Part shown: positions 62,403-64,000 of the stretch, piece by piece
How the letters are laid out: each line of letters begins with the position of its first letter
Position numbering within the stretch: the first letter of the stretch is position 1
Source of the DNA: Bacteroidota bacterium
GTDB lineage: Bacteria; Bacteroidota; Bacteroidia; Chitinophagales; JADIYW01
Reading direction: 5' to 3'
Assembly (NCBI GenBank): GCA_028288625.1
Contig: JAQBNI010000152.1
Location: 1-64,000, forward strand
Length of the DNA stretch: 64,000 nucleotides
The notes under the pieces: model-generated
Seen by the model: the letters and a program-made list of their open reading frames with translations, nothing else
The model's database searches: none
Told to the model about the DNA's origin: nothing
Made by a program: the position numbers and the translations under genes

Positions 62403-62432
62403 TTTCCCCCTTATCAAGGGGGTCAGGGGGAT
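62403..62432. repeat. REP-like palindromic element TTTCCCCCTTATCAAGGGGGTCAGGGGGAT
   Basis: CCCCCTT-ATC-AAGGGGG 7-bp hairpin plus TCAGGGGGAT flank, in the cysM-JAMM gap. Confidence 0.7.
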
Positions 62433-62455
62433 GCGTCGAACAAAGAAAAAAACAA

Positions 62456-62878
62456 ATGAAATTAATCATACAACCATCTGCAGAAGAAACCATGAAGCAG
62501 CACGCCATAAAAGATTTTCCGGATGAATGCTGCGGTTTTTTATACGGGAAGGAAAGTGATGAAGCAAGAATAATAGAAACCGCAGTACCTGTAGAAAATA
62601 AAAAAGAAGGAGATAAGAAACGAAGATTTGAAATTTCAGGAATAGATTATATGAGAGCGGAACAACATGCATTAAAAAATAAAATTGATTTGCTGGGTGT
62701 TTATCATTCGCATCCCCAGCATCCGGCGATCGCTTCGGAACACGATCTGAAACAAGCGATGCCGTTTTTCTCATATGTAATTCTTTCCGTGATGGACAAA
62801 AAAATCGACGATATAAAAAGTTGGAAACTCAACGAAGAAAACACTGAGTTTATAGAAGAAACAATCATTTATCATTAA
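62456..62878 (+). CDS. JAMM/MPN+ metallopeptidase (Mec+-like)
   Basis: HSHPQHPAIASEHD matches HxHx7Sx2D exactly. Confidence 0.93.
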   Translation: MKLIIQPSAEETMKQHAIKDFPDECCGFLYGKESDEARIIETAVPVENKKEGDKKRRFEISGIDYMRAEQHALKNKIDLLGVYHSHPQHPAIASEHDLKQAMPFFSYVILSVMDKKIDDIKSWKLNEENTEFIEETIIYH

Positions 62879-62895
62879 TCATTCAACATTATACT

Positions 62896-63231
62896 ATGGC
62901 ACAATTGATCATCCCAACTCCGCTTAGAAAGTACAGTAATGAAGCGTCTACATTTAACACCGAAGCATTTACGATTGAACAGGCAATTGAAGAATTGATC
63001 ACGGAGTATCCGGATATCAAACCGCATTTAATGGATGCAAATGATAAGATCAGGGGATATATAAAAATTTTTGTAGGAGAAGATGATATCCGTGCGCTCG
63101 ATGGCGATCAGACAGAATTAAAAGCAGATTCTGTAGTAAGCATTGTCCCTGCAATTGCCGGGGGCTCCGTCTCGATTCCGACATGGATCGGAGAGAGATC
63201 CCGCTATATTTCAGTAGTAGCCAATAACTAG
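62896..63231 (+). CDS. MoaD/ThiS-like sulfur carrier protein (CysO-like) with a 21-residue extension after GG
   Basis: SVVSIVPAIAGG resembles CysO C-termini, followed by SVSIPTWIGERSRYISVVANN. Confidence 0.9.
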   Translation: MAQLIIPTPLRKYSNEASTFNTEAFTIEQAIEELITEYPDIKPHLMDANDKIRGYIKIFVGEDDIRALDGDQTELKADSVVSIVPAIAGGSVSIPTWIGERSRYISVVANN

Positions 63232-63271
63232 TAACTTATAACCGATAACTTATAACCGATAACTTATAACC
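63231..63271. repeat. Tandem repeat of (AT)AACTTATAACCG, about 3 units of 14 bp
   Basis: TAACTTATAACCG ATAACTTATAACCG ATAACTTATAACC, immediately before the MoeB-like start. Confidence 0.9.
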
Positions 63272-63274
63272 ACA

Positions 63275-64000
63275 ATGAACGAATTAAGTAAGGAAGAACT
63301 CGCAAGATATTCACGGCATATTATTATACCGGAGTTTAACATCGTGGGACAAAAAAAATTGAAAGCTGCTAAAGTACTGGTGATCGGCACCGGCGGTTTA
63401 GGCAGCCCGATGTTATTATATCTCGCTGCTGCGGGAGTGGGCACTATTGGTATTGTGGATTTTGATGTTGTGGATGACAGTAACCTGCAGCGCCAGGTTT
63501 TATTCAGCGTCAACGATGTGGGCAGACCGAAAGTGGAAGCAGCCAAAGAAAGAATATTAGGATTAAATCCTCACGTGAATGTGATCGCGTATAATCTTCA
63601 TTTATCCAGTGTGAATGCGCTTGAAATTTTTAAGGAATACGATGTTGTGGCTGATGGAACAGATAATTTTCCCACGAGATATTTAGTGAATGATGCCTGT
63701 GTAATAACCGGCATTCCAAATGTATATGCATCTATTTTTCGTTTTGACGGACAAGTTTCTGTTTTCAATTATAAGAACGGACCAAACTATCGCGATCTAT
63801 ATCCTGAGCCACCGCCGCCGGGATTAGTGCCGAGCTGTGCAGAAGGCGGAGTATTAGGCGTGCTACCCGGAATCATTGGCAGCTTGCAGGCGAATGAAGT
63901 GATCAAAGTGATCACAGGTATTGGCGAAACATTGAGCGGAAGATTATTTGCTTTTGATGCATTGAATTTTACAACGCGCACTTTTAAAATTCAAAAAGAT
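63275..64000 (+). CDS. MoeB/MoeZ-like E1 adenylyltransferase, 3' part cut by window edge
   Basis: Read directly from ATG at 63275: ARYSRHIIIPEFNIVGQKKLKAAKVLVIGTGGLGSP...NYRDLYPEPPPPGLVPSCAEGGVLGVLPG. Confidence 0.95.
   Translation, partial: MNELSKEELARYSRHIIIPEFNIVGQKKLKAAKVLVIGTGGLGSPMLLYLAAAGVGTIGIVDFDVVDDSNLQRQVLFSVNDVGRPKVEAAKERILGLNPHVNVIAYNLHLSSVNALEIFKEYDVVADGTDNFPTRYLVNDACVITGIPNVYASIFRFDGQVSVFNYKNGPNYRDLYPEPPPPGLVPSCAEGGVLGVLPGIIGSLQANEVIKVITGIGETLSGRLFAFDALNFTTRTFKIQKD

Noticed and set aside
63150-63231. Frameshift or sequencing error explaining the tail after GG in the CysO-like protein
   Set aside because: Adding or deleting one base in the GGGGG run does not produce a stop directly after GG, so a simple homopolymer error does not explain the tail; stop-loss remains possible.

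Overview
The window looks like a Bacteroidota chromosome, probably Chitinophagaceae-like. That rests on TAnnTTTG -7 promoter elements, a T9SS type B sorting domain and gene content; it is an inference, not a taxonomic test. Four blocks are visible. (1) 1-19394, minus strand: a flexirubin/aryl-polyene-type pigment cluster with a HAL/TAL ammonia lyase (cut by the left edge), halogenase-like flavoprotein, AMP-ligase, C45 acyltransferase, CrtI-like oxidoreductase, MMPL-PlsC-methyltransferase fusion, GT2, hotdog dehydratases, LolA-like protein, ketosynthases/CLF, ACP and thioesterase. (2) 20845-39341, plus strand: the str-S10-spc-alpha ribosomal protein super-operon (rpsL to rplQ, with fusA, secY, map, infA, rpoA). 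A family of short perfect palindromes (ATACGCAC-NNNN-GTGCGTAT) lies in four of its intergenic gaps. (3) 39.4-59 kb: mixed genes including carA, a T9SS type B protein, an OMP, acyl-CoA dehydrogenase, eno, divIC/ftsB-like, sterol desaturase family, M23 peptidase and a di-haem cytochrome c. (4) 59-64 kb: a sulfur/Fe-S block of Mrp ATPase, NifU-like, pyrF, then cysM, JAMM peptidase, CysO-like sulfur carrier and MoeB/MoeZ-like E1 (cut by the right edge). The strongest find is immediately upstream of cysM: a near-leaderless 19-codon ORF, MKSLHILFAACCCCCFTHR*, with five consecutive Cys codons. It is followed by mutually exclusive pause, antiterminator and terminator hairpins, which is the architecture of a cysteine-responsive transcription attenuator. 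The CysO-like carrier downstream has 21 residues after its Gly-Gly, next to a JAMM peptidase that could process it.
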